From an uncultured Rickettsiales bacterium (GTDB taxonomy: Bacteria; Pseudomonadota; Alphaproteobacteria; Rickettsiales; Deianiraeaceae), in the NCBI GenBank assembly GCA_946544555.1, contig CAMNMI010000004.1, positions 1-23,885 of the forward strand: a stretch of DNA of 23,885 nt, read 5' to 3'. Shown here piece by piece: positions 7,895 through 15,417 of the stretch. The position numbers and the translations under genes were made by a program. Position 1 is the stretch's first letter, and every line of letters begins with the position of its first letter. The notes beneath the pieces were generated by a model, which was given only the letters and a program-made list of their open reading frames with translations, was not told the DNA's origin and did no database searches.

Positions 7895-7917
7895 CGACCT
7901 GTTTAATAAGCTATTTT
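7895..7917 (-). repeat. 23-bp inverted repeat, left copy
   Basis: This 23-mer is the exact reverse complement of 9818-9840. Read on the minus strand it lies downstream of tRNA-Thr and is followed within 35 nt by a T-run (CTGTTTTTT), as the right copy is followed by a terminator on the plus strand. The pair encloses tRNA-Thr, truncated folA and the switchable prepilin gene. Confidence 0.85.
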
Positions 7918-7971
7918 ATGATTTTTAGTCAAGCAATACAGAAATATTTGGATTTTTACTCTAACAAAACG

Positions 7972-8047
<76 letters not shown>

Positions 8048-8227
8048 CGTTGTTTGGTGATTTGTAAAATTTAAAATGCAAGTAGATTTTATAATTCGCC
8101 TGGATAAATAAACAATATTGTTGCATTGTTTGATGAGCTTTTGGGCGGACAAGCACGGCACAGCAAAGAACATCTTTATATTCATAGCAATGGTTGATTT
8201 TTATATTTATCTTTCTTAACTTTTACC

Positions 8228-8596
8228 ATGAAAATCAGTGCAATCTTAGCGGTTGGAAAAGATGGAGAAATTGGTTTGAACGGTGGCTTGCCATGGCGGT
8301 CAAAGGGTGATATGCAACACTTTAAAAACTTGACAAGTGGACATTGTGTATTGATGGGCATGAATACATACAAGTCAATAGGGAGACCGCTTCCAAAGAG
8401 AACAAACATAGTAATTACTTCCAAGAAAACTCAAATTGACGGCTGTTATGTCTTTCATTCTGTTGAAGAAGGCATCAAATTTGCAGAGAGCCAAAATGAA
8501 GGGGAATTATTCATAATTGGTGGCCTTTCAATATACAAATACTGCCAAGAAAAGGAGCTTATTGACAGAATTTATCTAACAAAATTTACCTATTAG
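8228..8596 (+). CDS. folA: dihydrofolate reductase, 3'-truncated
   Basis: DHFR reduces dihydrofolate to tetrahydrofolate with NADPH. The 122-aa product shows the N-terminal strand (MKISAILAVGKDGEIG), the PW...D substrate region with Asp28 in the position of E. coli Asp27, MGMNTYKSIGRPLPKRTNIV, and the NADPH-binding IIGGLSIY. Family members are about 160 residues, and this one stops at IYLTKFTY, just where the last three beta strands should begin (E. coli continues after LYLTHI with the EGDTHF strand). I found no continuation in any frame of the next 100 nt, so the 3' end appears deleted rather than frameshifted. Activity is doubtful and it is probably a recent pseudogene. No thyA is nearby. 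Confidence 0.8.
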   Translation: MKISAILAVGKDGEIGLNGGLPWRSKGDMQHFKNLTSGHCVLMGMNTYKSIGRPLPKRTNIVITSKKTQIDGCYVFHSVEEGIKFAESQNEGELFIIGGLSIYKYCQEKELIDRIYLTKFTY

Positions 8597-8662
8597 CTCA
8601 AATTAGTTGCAGTAAAAGATAGATTTTTATTACGCCGTTCAACAGCAGCTTTTACGCACCTC

Positions 8663-8690
8663 TTGACATTTTCAATTCTTCCCCTATACT
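8663..8690 (+). promoter_or_regulatory. near-consensus promoter for the GA-tract prepilin gene
   Basis: TTGACA (8663-8668) and TATACT (8685-8690) with a 16-nt spacer form the best sigma70-like promoter in the window. Transcription would start near 8697, about 18 nt before the ATG at 8715, so the GA tract would be transcribed near the 5' end of the message. Confidence 0.75.
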
Positions 8691-8714
8691 CTCTCCGTTA
8701 TAACTTGTTTTTAT

Positions 8715-9778
8715 ATGAAAATTTCACAATTTAACTCGCGCAGCGAGAGAGAGAGAGAGAGAGAGAGAGTAATTTAAGCTTTGCATCATCATCTCTTAAA
8801 AAATCTTTTACACTTATAGAACTTTCCATTGTTCTTTTAATTTTATCATTGTTGGTTGGCTCCCTTCTTGTTGGTCGTCAAATTGTTGACCGTGCTAAAA
8901 TCCAACGCTATCTTTTTGAATTGGATTATTATGAGAAAAATTTCCACATGTTTTATGACACATACAGAACTGTGGTTGGACATTTAGATACAAAAACGTG
9001 CAAGAAATACAGTAAGTTTGACAGAAAAGGCTGCAATATTTGCGATTATATTGGAGGTGTTAAACAATCAAAATTGATGGAAAGTGACACAAATGGAACT
9101 GTTTATACCAAATACACCAGTGAATATCAGATTGAATTCAATGACCGCCTTCAAGATAATGTTTTTAATGTTTCGGGGCCTTGTTCGTGTTTTGCAGGAT
9201 GCTGGGGACACAAAAATCCGAACAAGGATTACGAAGCCTTAAATGACCCATGGTTACATTTTGGCTGGATGGCTTCTACATATGATAAAAGCATATTGAT
9301 TCGTTATAGTGGTTTTAACTTTAAAAAGCAGTTGCAAGTTTTAGGGCACTACAATTACAATATGTTCACAGCATCCAATAAGAAGTACAACTCTACTTTG
9401 CCACACGAAATTGATAATGCAAAATTCCGTTCTTATCTTGACATGCATAATGCTGTCTACATGGATACTAATCGCAATATTGAAGTTGGTGGTAAAAGTG
9501 TAGGTAGTGGTATTGATACAAATACAAGAAACAATGCAAGTTTTAGCTCAAAACTTGCTTCTGAACTTGACGCCAAAATAGATGACGGACGTCCAGGAAG
9601 TGGAAAAATCCTTGCTTTGAAAGGAGGCCATGCACATAACAAAAACACAACAGAAGCCCAACACAAAAAAGTTTGCTATGACCAAATGGCTGACCAAGTT
9701 GATAAAGCTATTTATGAGAGTTCAACTGACATGAAATACGGCTGCAATATCATCAAAGTAATGGAAGATGTGAAGTAA
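8715..9778 (+). CDS. prepilin-like protein with (GA)n switch, out of frame in this sequence
   Basis: From the ATG at 8715 the frame reads MKISQFNSRS, then alternating Glu-Arg through the GA tract, and stops at TAA 8775-8777. The frame holding the body is open from 8735 to 9778 but has no ATG. It reads ESNLSFASSSLKKSF and then TLIELSIVLLILSLLVGSLL, a type IV prepilin N-terminus with the conserved Glu and hydrophobic helix. Losing one GA unit or gaining two joins them into a protein of about 353 aa, close to the 361-aa paralogue at 15418-16503. The C-terminus (SELDAKIDDGRPGSGKI, one CY, KYGCNIIKVMEDVK) is shared with that paralogue. The promoter upstream and terminator downstream are intact, so this looks like an OFF-phase gene rather than decay; an assembly or sequencing slip in the tract is the alternative. 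Confidence 0.8.
8745..8769 (+). repeat. (GA)12 simple-sequence tract inside the coding region
   Basis: 25 nt of perfect GA dinucleotide repeat, 30 nt after the candidate start codon. Because the unit is not a multiple of three, gain or loss of one unit shifts frame, the known mechanism of contingency loci such as those of Haemophilus and Neisseria. It is the only long simple repeat I see in the window. Confidence 0.95.
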
Positions 9779-9817
9779 AATGATGATATATTAGTTTTGT
9801 TAGATAAGTTTTCTAAC

Positions 9818-9840
9818 AAAATAGCTTATTAAACAGGTCG
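9818..9840 (+). repeat. 23-bp inverted repeat, right copy
   Basis: Exact reverse complement of 7895-7917. It lies 39 nt after the prepilin stop codon and its last three bases begin the terminator stem. Confidence 0.85.
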
Positions 9841-9875
9841 CTCACCGGCAAGAGATTGTTGGTGGGCGATTTTTT
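9838..9875 (+). terminator. rho-independent terminator of the prepilin gene
   Basis: TCGCTCACC (9838-9846) pairs with GGTGGGCGA (9861-9869) over 9 bp, one a G-T pair, around a 14-nt loop. Six T follow directly. It ends transcription 60-100 nt after the prepilin stop and before the gene at 9911. Confidence 0.85.
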
Positions 9876-9910
9876 GTTGAATTTAAATCATAAAATAGTA
9901 AAATTTGCTG

Positions 9911-11140
9911 ATGTACGCAAAGAAGTTTGACTTGAAAAGTAGCAGAAAAAAGTGGGACAAGCCATGCAAGCGCACTAAAAATGGTTATCCGACAACGAGC
10001 AAACAGACAAGAAATTATGCCGCGAGAAGTAATCAAGTTGAGCGCAACACAAAGTTGAGCATCACGGATATTGACGAAATTGATATACAATTTGGTAACA
10101 CATGTAAGAAATTTGATGCATTTCACATTGATTATCAGGCAAAAAACCCGATGTCGGAAAGCGAGGCTAAGAAACTTATTAGTGTTGGTGCAAATGGAGA
10201 AGTTGGCGTAAAAAACAATAATTTGAGCGTCAATGATATACACCGACTGATAAAATTTTTATTCAAAAAGATACATTTTTTGCAGTTGAAAGACAACAAA
10301 CGAGCTGTCGTGCCAGTTGATGACTGGACGTGGAGGCAAATTCAGGCAGGTAAAGAAATCCAATTTGATGAAGACGGCCGATATGTTAATGTCATTGGTG
10401 AAAAGCCAAAAACGTTCACAGACATTCTCGCGCAGAAGGCCATAAAACTCATTCCATACGGCTGGCCATATGGCTGCACAAACACGATGTATAAGGAGGC
10501 CAAGGTCTACAAAAAAGGCGATGAAACAAGGATTTACGAACCATATAGCATCAGGGAGTGCTTTGAAGATGATGAACCAAGAACAATAAAACCGCTTGTT
10601 CGGGCATTTGAAGAGGCAGTCATAAAAAACAAAGGCAAAGATGTTTTGATGGGTGCGGTTGTTACACTGGCAGATCACGAGCATGCAATTCCACTGTCAA
10701 TCAAGTATAAAAATGGAAAAATCAGGGTTATTGCTTTCAACACCAATGGTTCAAAAAAGAGCAAAGAAAAATACGCAGAGCCAATTTGCAAAGCCATAAA
10801 TCAGATGTGGAGTGAGAGCTTTTTTAGCCACATTGGCGGACAAAAAAATATTGAATATTTCCACCGAAATTTCAACGAACAGAAGGACGGAACATGCCTG
10901 ACAACATCTGAACTTGAAGTTCGTGCAATGTTGAAGGGCGACAATATTGGTGAGGCGACGGATGACTTAACCACTTGGTACACAGCATTCACAAACGCAG
11001 CACAGGCGCATCTTTGTAAGGAACTTGGTGTTGAAAGAAAGCAAGATTACTCCAATCAGAAACATATTCAAAATGCCCGCAGCAATAACAATGTAAAGAA
11101 ATATTCTCGTGGAAAACGAGTTAATTTTTTACCAAAATGA
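9911..11140 (+). CDS. candidate clan CE (Ulp1/YopJ-like) cysteine peptidase
   Basis: Not recognised by overall similarity. The C-terminal third matches the clan CE pattern: His258 in DHEHAIPL, then a strand-turn-strand (SIKYKNGKIRVIAF), Asn277, Gln324 in NEQKDGTC, and Cys329 (409-aa numbering from the ATG at 9911). His to Asn is 19 residues, Asn to Gln 47, and Gln to Cys 5; yeast Ulp1 has 17, 43 and 6 (His514, Asp531, Gln574, Cys580). Enzymes of this clan remove ubiquitin-like modifiers or acetylate host proteins, and bacterial ones are often secreted effectors. The N-terminus is basic and has no signal peptide, compatible with type IV export, and a VirD4 gene is in the window. Asn in the acidic position is tolerated in some members. 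The open frame extends to a TTG at 9905. It abuts the convergent terminase gene with no gap. Confidence 0.5.
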   Translation: MYAKKFDLKSSRKKWDKPCKRTKNGYPTTSKQTRNYAARSNQVERNTKLSITDIDEIDIQFGNTCKKFDAFHIDYQAKNPMSESEAKKLISVGANGEVGVKNNNLSVNDIHRLIKFLFKKIHFLQLKDNKRAVVPVDDWTWRQIQAGKEIQFDEDGRYVNVIGEKPKTFTDILAQKAIKLIPYGWPYGCTNTMYKEAKVYKKGDETRIYEPYSIRECFEDDEPRTIKPLVRAFEEAVIKNKGKDVLMGAVVTLADHEHAIPLSIKYKNGKIRVIAFNTNGSKKSKEKYAEPICKAINQMWSESFFSHIGGQKNIEYFHRNFNEQKDGTCLTTSELEVRAMLKGDNIGEATDDLTTWYTAFTNAAQAHLCKELGVERKQDYSNQKHIQNARSNNNVKKYSRGKRVNFLPK

Positions 11141-12577
11141 TTACAAGCTTCTAATTTTGAACTCAGATTTTGTGTATTTTTTGTTCTTGTTATACCAATT
11201 TACAAACTGTGAAATTGCGTCAACTTGATCGTCATGTTTGCAGCTGGGAAAGGCCAGAAGTTCGTCCACAAGTGGCTCCGTCCATGACTGTTCGCGCGCA
11301 ATCCACAAGTGTCCGGCTTCAATAAAAACCAAGATTTCATTTACACGAAACTCCTTGGAATGCGTTGGTTTTATCGCAATAATGTTGTTGTGCTCCGTTC
11401 CCAAGTCCTGTATCATTGAGGCGCCATTTGATTTGTCTTCAATCAAAACTGACATTGGAGTGTATTTTCTAATCACATTTTCAACCTCTTTTTTTAGTTC
11501 TGGATATGCCAATTTCAACTGCAACATTTCACACAAATAAAAATTTTCACCCAGAATTGTAAAAACCGCAATGGCTGTAAAATCGTTCTCCGTGCCAATT
11601 CCAGAGGCACAATCAATGCTGATGTAATAAGTTAAATCTCCCTTTGTGCGCAGTTCACTTATATCAAAATATTTCAACCACCCGGGCATTATCATATTGC
11701 CTTCCAATTCTACCGGCTCCTGCTGATATTGTGCCATATAATTATGGTCGCCAAGCTCCTTCCGAACGTTATCCAACGTTGTTTCATTCTCCATTTTTTC
11801 ATGCAAAATCGTGCCAGTTTTTCTGATATAAACAATCTCTCCGCGCATCAGAAAAAACTGATGACAATCATTTATTGCTGGCAAACACACATGCGACCAC
11901 CTGTCAGTTTTGAGTAAATGTGCGCTCAAATCATCAACATGCAGACGCTGCATTATGACAAGAATTGTGCCTTCATTTTTGTTATTTAGTCGCGAAGAAA
12001 ATACACCATCAAACCATTTTATGGCCTTGGTTCTGCTGGCTTTTTTGTAGATATGGACTGGATTTTGTGGGTCATCAGCAATCAGGATATCACCTCCTTC
12101 TCCTGTCAATGTGCTGCCTGTTGAAGTTGCAAAACGAAAGCCATTTTTTGTCGTGCAAAATTTGTATTTCTCGTTTGAACCTTTTGGAATTCGTGTATAT
12201 GGAAAGTTTTTTTTATACCACGGCGACTGCATAATATTGCGGCAATCAATGGAGTGTTTGACTGCCAGCTGTCGTGAATAGCTTGCAACAATAATGCGTT
12301 TGTCGGGCATTCGGCCAAGCGTCCATGCTGGAAACGCAACACTGCAAATTATTGATTTTAAATATCTTGGTGGGATGTTGATTATCAATCTTTTTATGCG
12401 CCCGTGTGCAATTTCTTCCATTGCTGAACAAATATAGTCAAGGTGCCAATTCCAGAGCAACTTTGATGACGGATTTAGTATTTTAAATGCCTTTTCAAGA
12501 AAGAATTTGAACGACCGTCGTTGCAAAAACTCATGGATTTCCCTTATTGTTCTACATTTGTCATCGGTCACGATCAA
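11141..12577 (-). CDS. phage terminase large subunit (solitary)
   Basis: Terminase large subunits cut and pump phage DNA into capsids. The 478-aa product has the ATPase motifs NIPPRYLKS (residues 67-75, a Walker A form I associate with alphaproteobacterial prophages) and DILIADDP (163-170). It also has the RNase H-like nuclease domain: SIDCASG with Asp322, LIEDKSNG with Glu380, and KHDDQVDA with Asp449/450/453. All catalytic positions look intact. No portal, capsid, tail or small terminase gene is near; its neighbours are the candidate peptidase and the SRP RNA region. It is therefore a prophage remnant, part of a dispersed gene-transfer-agent-like set, or a domesticated gene. The frame begins at a TTG at 12577 right after an in-frame stop; the GTG two codons later is an equally good start. 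Confidence 0.88.
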   Translation of the reverse strand: MIVTDDKCRTIREIHEFLQRRSFKFFLEKAFKILNPSSKLLWNWHLDYICSAMEEIAHGRIKRLIINIPPRYLKSIICSVAFPAWTLGRMPDKRIIVASYSRQLAVKHSIDCRNIMQSPWYKKNFPYTRIPKGSNEKYKFCTTKNGFRFATSTGSTLTGEGGDILIADDPQNPVHIYKKASRTKAIKWFDGVFSSRLNNKNEGTILVIMQRLHVDDLSAHLLKTDRWSHVCLPAINDCHQFFLMRGEIVYIRKTGTILHEKMENETTLDNVRKELGDHNYMAQYQQEPVELEGNMIMPGWLKYFDISELRTKGDLTYYISIDCASGIGTENDFTAIAVFTILGENFYLCEMLQLKLAYPELKKEVENVIRKYTPMSVLIEDKSNGASMIQDLGTEHNNIIAIKPTHSKEFRVNEILVFIEAGHLWIAREQSWTEPLVDELLAFPSCKHDDQVDAISQFVNWYNKNKKYTKSEFKIRSL

Positions 12578-12726
12578 ATTTTAAAACTAAAAGACCATAT
12601 TAACACTTGGTTTTAATGTGGAAGATATTTTTTGGTGTTGCGCTACCAGAAGCCACCCGCAGCAGTTCTATATCACTACATAAACGCATCTTTTCTCAAT
12701 CAAATCTGTTATATTAAAATAACACC

Positions 12727-12756
12727 TTGACAATAATTTTTACTAAGGAATATCCA
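12727..12756 (+). promoter_or_regulatory. promoter for the candidate SRP RNA
   Basis: TTGACA (12727-12732) is followed after 18 nt by TATCCA (12751-12756). The -35 is perfect and the -10 weak. A start near 12761-12763 would coincide with the first base of the RNA hairpin. Confidence 0.5.
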
Positions 12757-12760
12757 AAAA

Positions 12761-12850
12761 GCACGGTGGACGATTTACGTGAAAGTGGTCAGGGCATTTT
12801 GCAGCATCCATAAACGTATAGTTGGGTCATCGTGCATCAGTTCTTGTTTT
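12761..12850 (+). ncRNA. ffs: candidate small SRP RNA (4.5S) with UUU tip loop
   Basis: The region folds into one long hairpin. GCACGGTGG (12761-12769) pairs with TCATCGTGC (12827-12835), then CGATT/AGTTG, TACGT/ACGTA and GTGG/CCAT continue inward. At the tip CAGG (12790-12793) faces AGCA (12803-12806), flanked by GGU and a CC. This is the conserved symmetric loop that binds Ffh; E. coli 4.5S RNA has GGU-CAGG ... AGCA-GCC. The order, spacing and 90-nt size match small bacterial SRP RNA. The terminal stem is GCA-UUU-UGC where E. coli has UCC-GGAA-GGA, so the usual GNRA-type tetraloop is missing. A promoter precedes it and a short T-run follows (TTCTTGTTTT). Confidence 0.7.
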
Positions 12851-12855
12851 AATTT

Positions 12856-13227
12856 ATGTTTAAAGCAATAAAAAATTTTTTCAAAACAGTTTTCTGGTCT
12901 ATCAAGAGCGCTCTTAAAGTTGTTGCAACTTTTTTAAAACCAATAATAACGATTTGCAAAATAATTCATATGTTAATTCACATGATTTATGAATTGTTCA
13001 TAATTGCATTCATTTTTGCTCTTTGTTTTGCTGGATACAAAGTTTATCAAAGCAGAAACATTCTTTCTGACAGATTGACACAAATCACAAAAACAATTAA
13101 TGATTTAACTGGCGGTTTATCAAAGATTGGTGAGGTTGCTGATACAGGTAAAGCACTTGCTAAAACAGGTGATAAAGTCAGTGATGCGGCTGGCTCAATT
13201 GGAAAGAAACTAAAAGGTTTGTTATAA
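12856..13227 (+). CDS. small membrane protein, unknown function
   Basis: The 123-aa product begins with a basic amphipathic stretch (MFKAIKNFFKTVFWSIKSAL). One or two hydrophobic segments follow (about residues 20-40 and 44-64, the second IYELFIIAFIFALCFAGYKV). The C-terminal half is soluble with Gly/Lys/Asp-rich repeats (DTGKALAKTGDKVSDAAGSI) that could be helical. No family recognised. It starts just after the T-run of the candidate SRP RNA, so it may be transcribed by read-through from the same promoter. rnhA begins 3 nt after its stop, so the two form an operon. Confidence 0.75.
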   Translation: MFKAIKNFFKTVFWSIKSALKVVATFLKPIITICKIIHMLIHMIYELFIIAFIFALCFAGYKVYQSRNILSDRLTQITKTINDLTGGLSKIGEVADTGKALAKTGDKVSDAAGSIGKKLKGLL

Positions 13228-13230
13228 TAA

Positions 13231-13689
13231 ATGGCAAAAGTTGTTATTTATACAGACGGAGCTTGTAGCGGAAATCCTGGCCGTGGTGGTTGGGGCGCTG
13301 TTATTATATGTGAAATTCCTGGCGCAAATGGACGGACAGAAATTGTTAAGAAAACAATCAGTGGCGGTGAGAAAACAACAACTAACAATCGCATGGAGTT
13401 GACTGCTATTTTAGAGGCCTTGAAGACAATTATTCGTCCGTGCGAGATTGAAATTTTTACTGACAGCAAATATGCTATGGATGGTGCAACCGTTTGGAGA
13501 AAGAAGTGGGAGAAAAACAAATGGAGAAACTCTGAACACAAACCAGTTGCAAATCAGGACTTATGGCAGCAGATTTTACCTCTCGTTGATAAACACGACA
13601 TCACTTGGCACTGGGTTAAAGGTCATGCCGATAATGAGTTAAATAATGAGGCCGACAGATTGGCGCGCACCGAATGCGGAACGTTTTAA
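13231..13689 (+). CDS. rnhA: ribonuclease HI
   Basis: RNase HI cuts the RNA strand of RNA-DNA hybrids, removing primers and R-loops. The 152-aa product has the full catalytic set: Asp9 in YTDGACSGNPG, Glu56 in NNRMELTAI, Asp78 in FTDSKY, His132 in WVKGHADN and Asp142 in NNEADRLA. Length is typical (E. coli 155). The start ATG follows the upstream membrane-protein stop by 3 nt. Its stop codon overlaps the stop of the convergent transporter gene by 4 nt. Confidence 0.97.
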   Translation: MAKVVIYTDGACSGNPGRGGWGAVIICEIPGANGRTEIVKKTISGGEKTTTNNRMELTAILEALKTIIRPCEIEIFTDSKYAMDGATVWRKKWEKNKWRNSEHKPVANQDLWQQILPLVDKHDITWHWVKGHADNELNNEADRLARTECGTF

Positions 13690-15140
13690 TATTTATATCT
13701 TTTTTCCCAATAATGTGCGAACACTTCCAGAGAAAATGTCATGACGTAGTAGGTCATTCCAGCAACCAAAAGCGGAGTGAAGTAGTCATAATACTGGGCT
13801 ATCACGATGTTTGTGTTTTTCATAATTTCATATCCGCCGATGACAGAAATGAGTGAGCTCTCCTTTATCAGAGCAATGAACTCATTGATAAGCGCTGGAA
13901 AAATGTTGTGCACAATTTGCGGGATGTAGATGTCTTTGATTGCGAGATATTTTGTCAAGTTTAGGCTTTTGCATGCTTCAAATTGCCCCTTGTCAAGTGA
14001 GCGAATGCCGCTGCGGATTATCTCCACGACATATGCGCCAGAGTTGAATGAGAATGCGATGACGCCCGACATGAAAACCGACAGGTTCACGCCAATCAGG
14101 TGCGAGATGCCGAAATATACAATGCTAAGCTGCAATAGCAGTGGCGTGCCGCGGATAACAGAGACATAAACTTTGGAAAGGCAGTATAAAATTTTCACAT
14201 TTGAATACATCATGAGCGTGAAAATGAGGCCGAACAGCAGCCCGAAAAACATTGCAAGAAGAGAATATTGAATGGTGTAAATTGCGCTTTTTGCAATGCC
14301 AAGTAGCGCCGCGCGGTGCTGTGTTTTGTGCTCTTCGTCAAGTGTTGACTGGATATGTTGCTTCTCCCACTTGTCAATAATGCGTTTAATTGTGCCGTCT
14401 TTCTGCATGTCAGCAATGGCCTTGTTGATTGTTGCTACATGTTTTGAGCCCTTTTGAAGCGCAATGGCATAATTCCCCTTGTCATTTTTGATGGTGACAA
14501 ATGACAAATCATTGTGCCGCGCGCAGAAGGATTTTCCCTGCAATTCTTCCAGTAAATAGGCCTTCAACTTGTCGCTTCGCACCGCTTGAATACCGACTGC
14601 GTTATCATCAAAAGAGGACAAAACCAGCTTTCTGTCCTGCTTTGCGATGGTCTTGTTGTAGTCCACGAGATAGTCATACATGATTGTGCCCGTTTGTGAG
14701 CCCACCTGTTTGGCCTCTAATTCAGCGAGGTTTTTGACGTTGTCGGAGGTTTTGTAAATCAGGGCGTAGTTTGCGCGGTAGTATGGAATGGTGAAGTCAA
14801 CGCTCTTTTTTCGGTCTTCCGTGACGGTCATACCACTGATTGCGCCGTCAACTTTGCCTGTCGTGATGGCTGCGATTATTGACCCGAACGACATGATTTT
14901 CAGCTCAAATTTGATGCCAGTCCGTTTTGTGATTTCTGCCAAAATGTCAACATCTATGCCAATGTTTTCGTTGTTTTTGTTCGTAAAATCAAACGGCGGG
15001 AAGTCATTTGACATTGCCATTGACAATGTAATTTCACTGTTTTGTGATGCATGAGACACGGCACCATGTGATACAAAAAGACAACAAAACACGGCGACAA
15101 TTGCACTTTTCTTGGTGATGTAAGTGAAAAGTTTTCCCAT
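13686..15140 (-). CDS. amino-acid ABC transporter: fused substrate-binding protein and permease
   Basis: The 484-aa product joins two parts of a polar amino-acid importer. It has a signal peptide (MGKLFTYITKKSAIVAVFCC, then HGAVSHA), a family 3 solute-binding domain (about residues 35-275, with NDFPPFDF, GIDVDILAEI, GAISGMTVTEDR), and a HisM/GlnP-type permease with several membrane helices. The permease carries the ATPase-contact loop EACKSLNLTKYLAIKDIYIP, where the usual Gly of the EAA motif is Asn. Such fusions are common in Firmicutes (GlnP) and unusual in Proteobacteria. No ATPase gene is adjacent, so it must use one elsewhere. I placed the start at the ATG at 15140 because the longer frame to 15191 runs into tRNA-Cys; from there a normal signal peptide begins. 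Confidence 0.92.
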   Translation of the reverse strand: MGKLFTYITKKSAIVAVFCCLFVSHGAVSHASQNSEITLSMAMSNDFPPFDFTNKNNENIGIDVDILAEITKRTGIKFELKIMSFGSIIAAITTGKVDGAISGMTVTEDRKKSVDFTIPYYRANYALIYKTSDNVKNLAELEAKQVGSQTGTIMYDYLVDYNKTIAKQDRKLVLSSFDDNAVGIQAVRSDKLKAYLLEELQGKSFCARHNDLSFVTIKNDKGNYAIALQKGSKHVATINKAIADMQKDGTIKRIIDKWEKQHIQSTLDEEHKTQHRAALLGIAKSAIYTIQYSLLAMFFGLLFGLIFTLMMYSNVKILYCLSKVYVSVIRGTPLLLQLSIVYFGISHLIGVNLSVFMSGVIAFSFNSGAYVVEIIRSGIRSLDKGQFEACKSLNLTKYLAIKDIYIPQIVHNIFPALINEFIALIKESSLISVIGGYEIMKNTNIVIAQYYDYFTPLLVAGMTYYVMTFSLEVFAHYWEKRYKY

Positions 15141-15150
15141 AAAATCAGCG

Positions 15151-15224
15151 AGGCCAGAATGGGATTCGAACCCATGATCAAGGATTTGCAATCCTCTGCA
15201 TTAGACCAACTTTGCTACCCGGCC
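15151..15224 (-). tRNA. tRNA-Cys (anticodon GCA)
   Basis: On the minus strand the acceptor GGCCGGG pairs with TCTGGCC, with two G-T pairs. The anticodon stem GAGGA/TCCTT encloses TTGCAAA, giving anticodon GCA. The T arm ATGGG-TTCGAAT-CCCAT is perfect. The discriminator is T, as expected for tRNA-Cys. CCA is not encoded. A TATAAT at 15253-15248 on the minus strand could be its -10 element. Confidence 0.94.
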
Positions 15225-15417
15225 ATCTAACTCATTGAAAATAGATTATTATAAATTGCAAGAGAAATTGTTATACCGATAATTATGTTTTCACTTAGCA
15301 ATCTAAACTAACAAAAAAGCATACTCGTAAAATATTCTTTTCAAATTTTCAAACACAAATAACAAACGGTGATAACAGGCGCGTGAGTAAAATACCAAAA
15401 TATCAACTATTTACAGA
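15225..15417. other. AT-rich intergenic region, no gene seen
   Basis: It separates tRNA-Cys from the end of the prepilin-like gene at 15418. I see only the possible tRNA-Cys -10 element on the minus strand and no clear terminator for the prepilin-like gene. Confidence 0.4.

Noticed and set aside
9842..10243. Minus-strand ORF of 133 codons opposite the candidate peptidase gene
   Set aside because: It is antisense to a longer frame with a convincing catalytic pattern, and the cysteine-rich composition is typical of a shadow ORF.
12761..12850. 6S RNA or a protein-coding leader as the identity of this hairpin
   Set aside because: The size is half that of 6S RNA, there is no large central bubble, and the CAGG/AGCA tip matches SRP RNA.
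15141..15191. 17-codon N-terminal extension of the transporter
   Set aside because: It lies within tRNA-Cys, and a normal signal peptide starts at the ATG at 15140.
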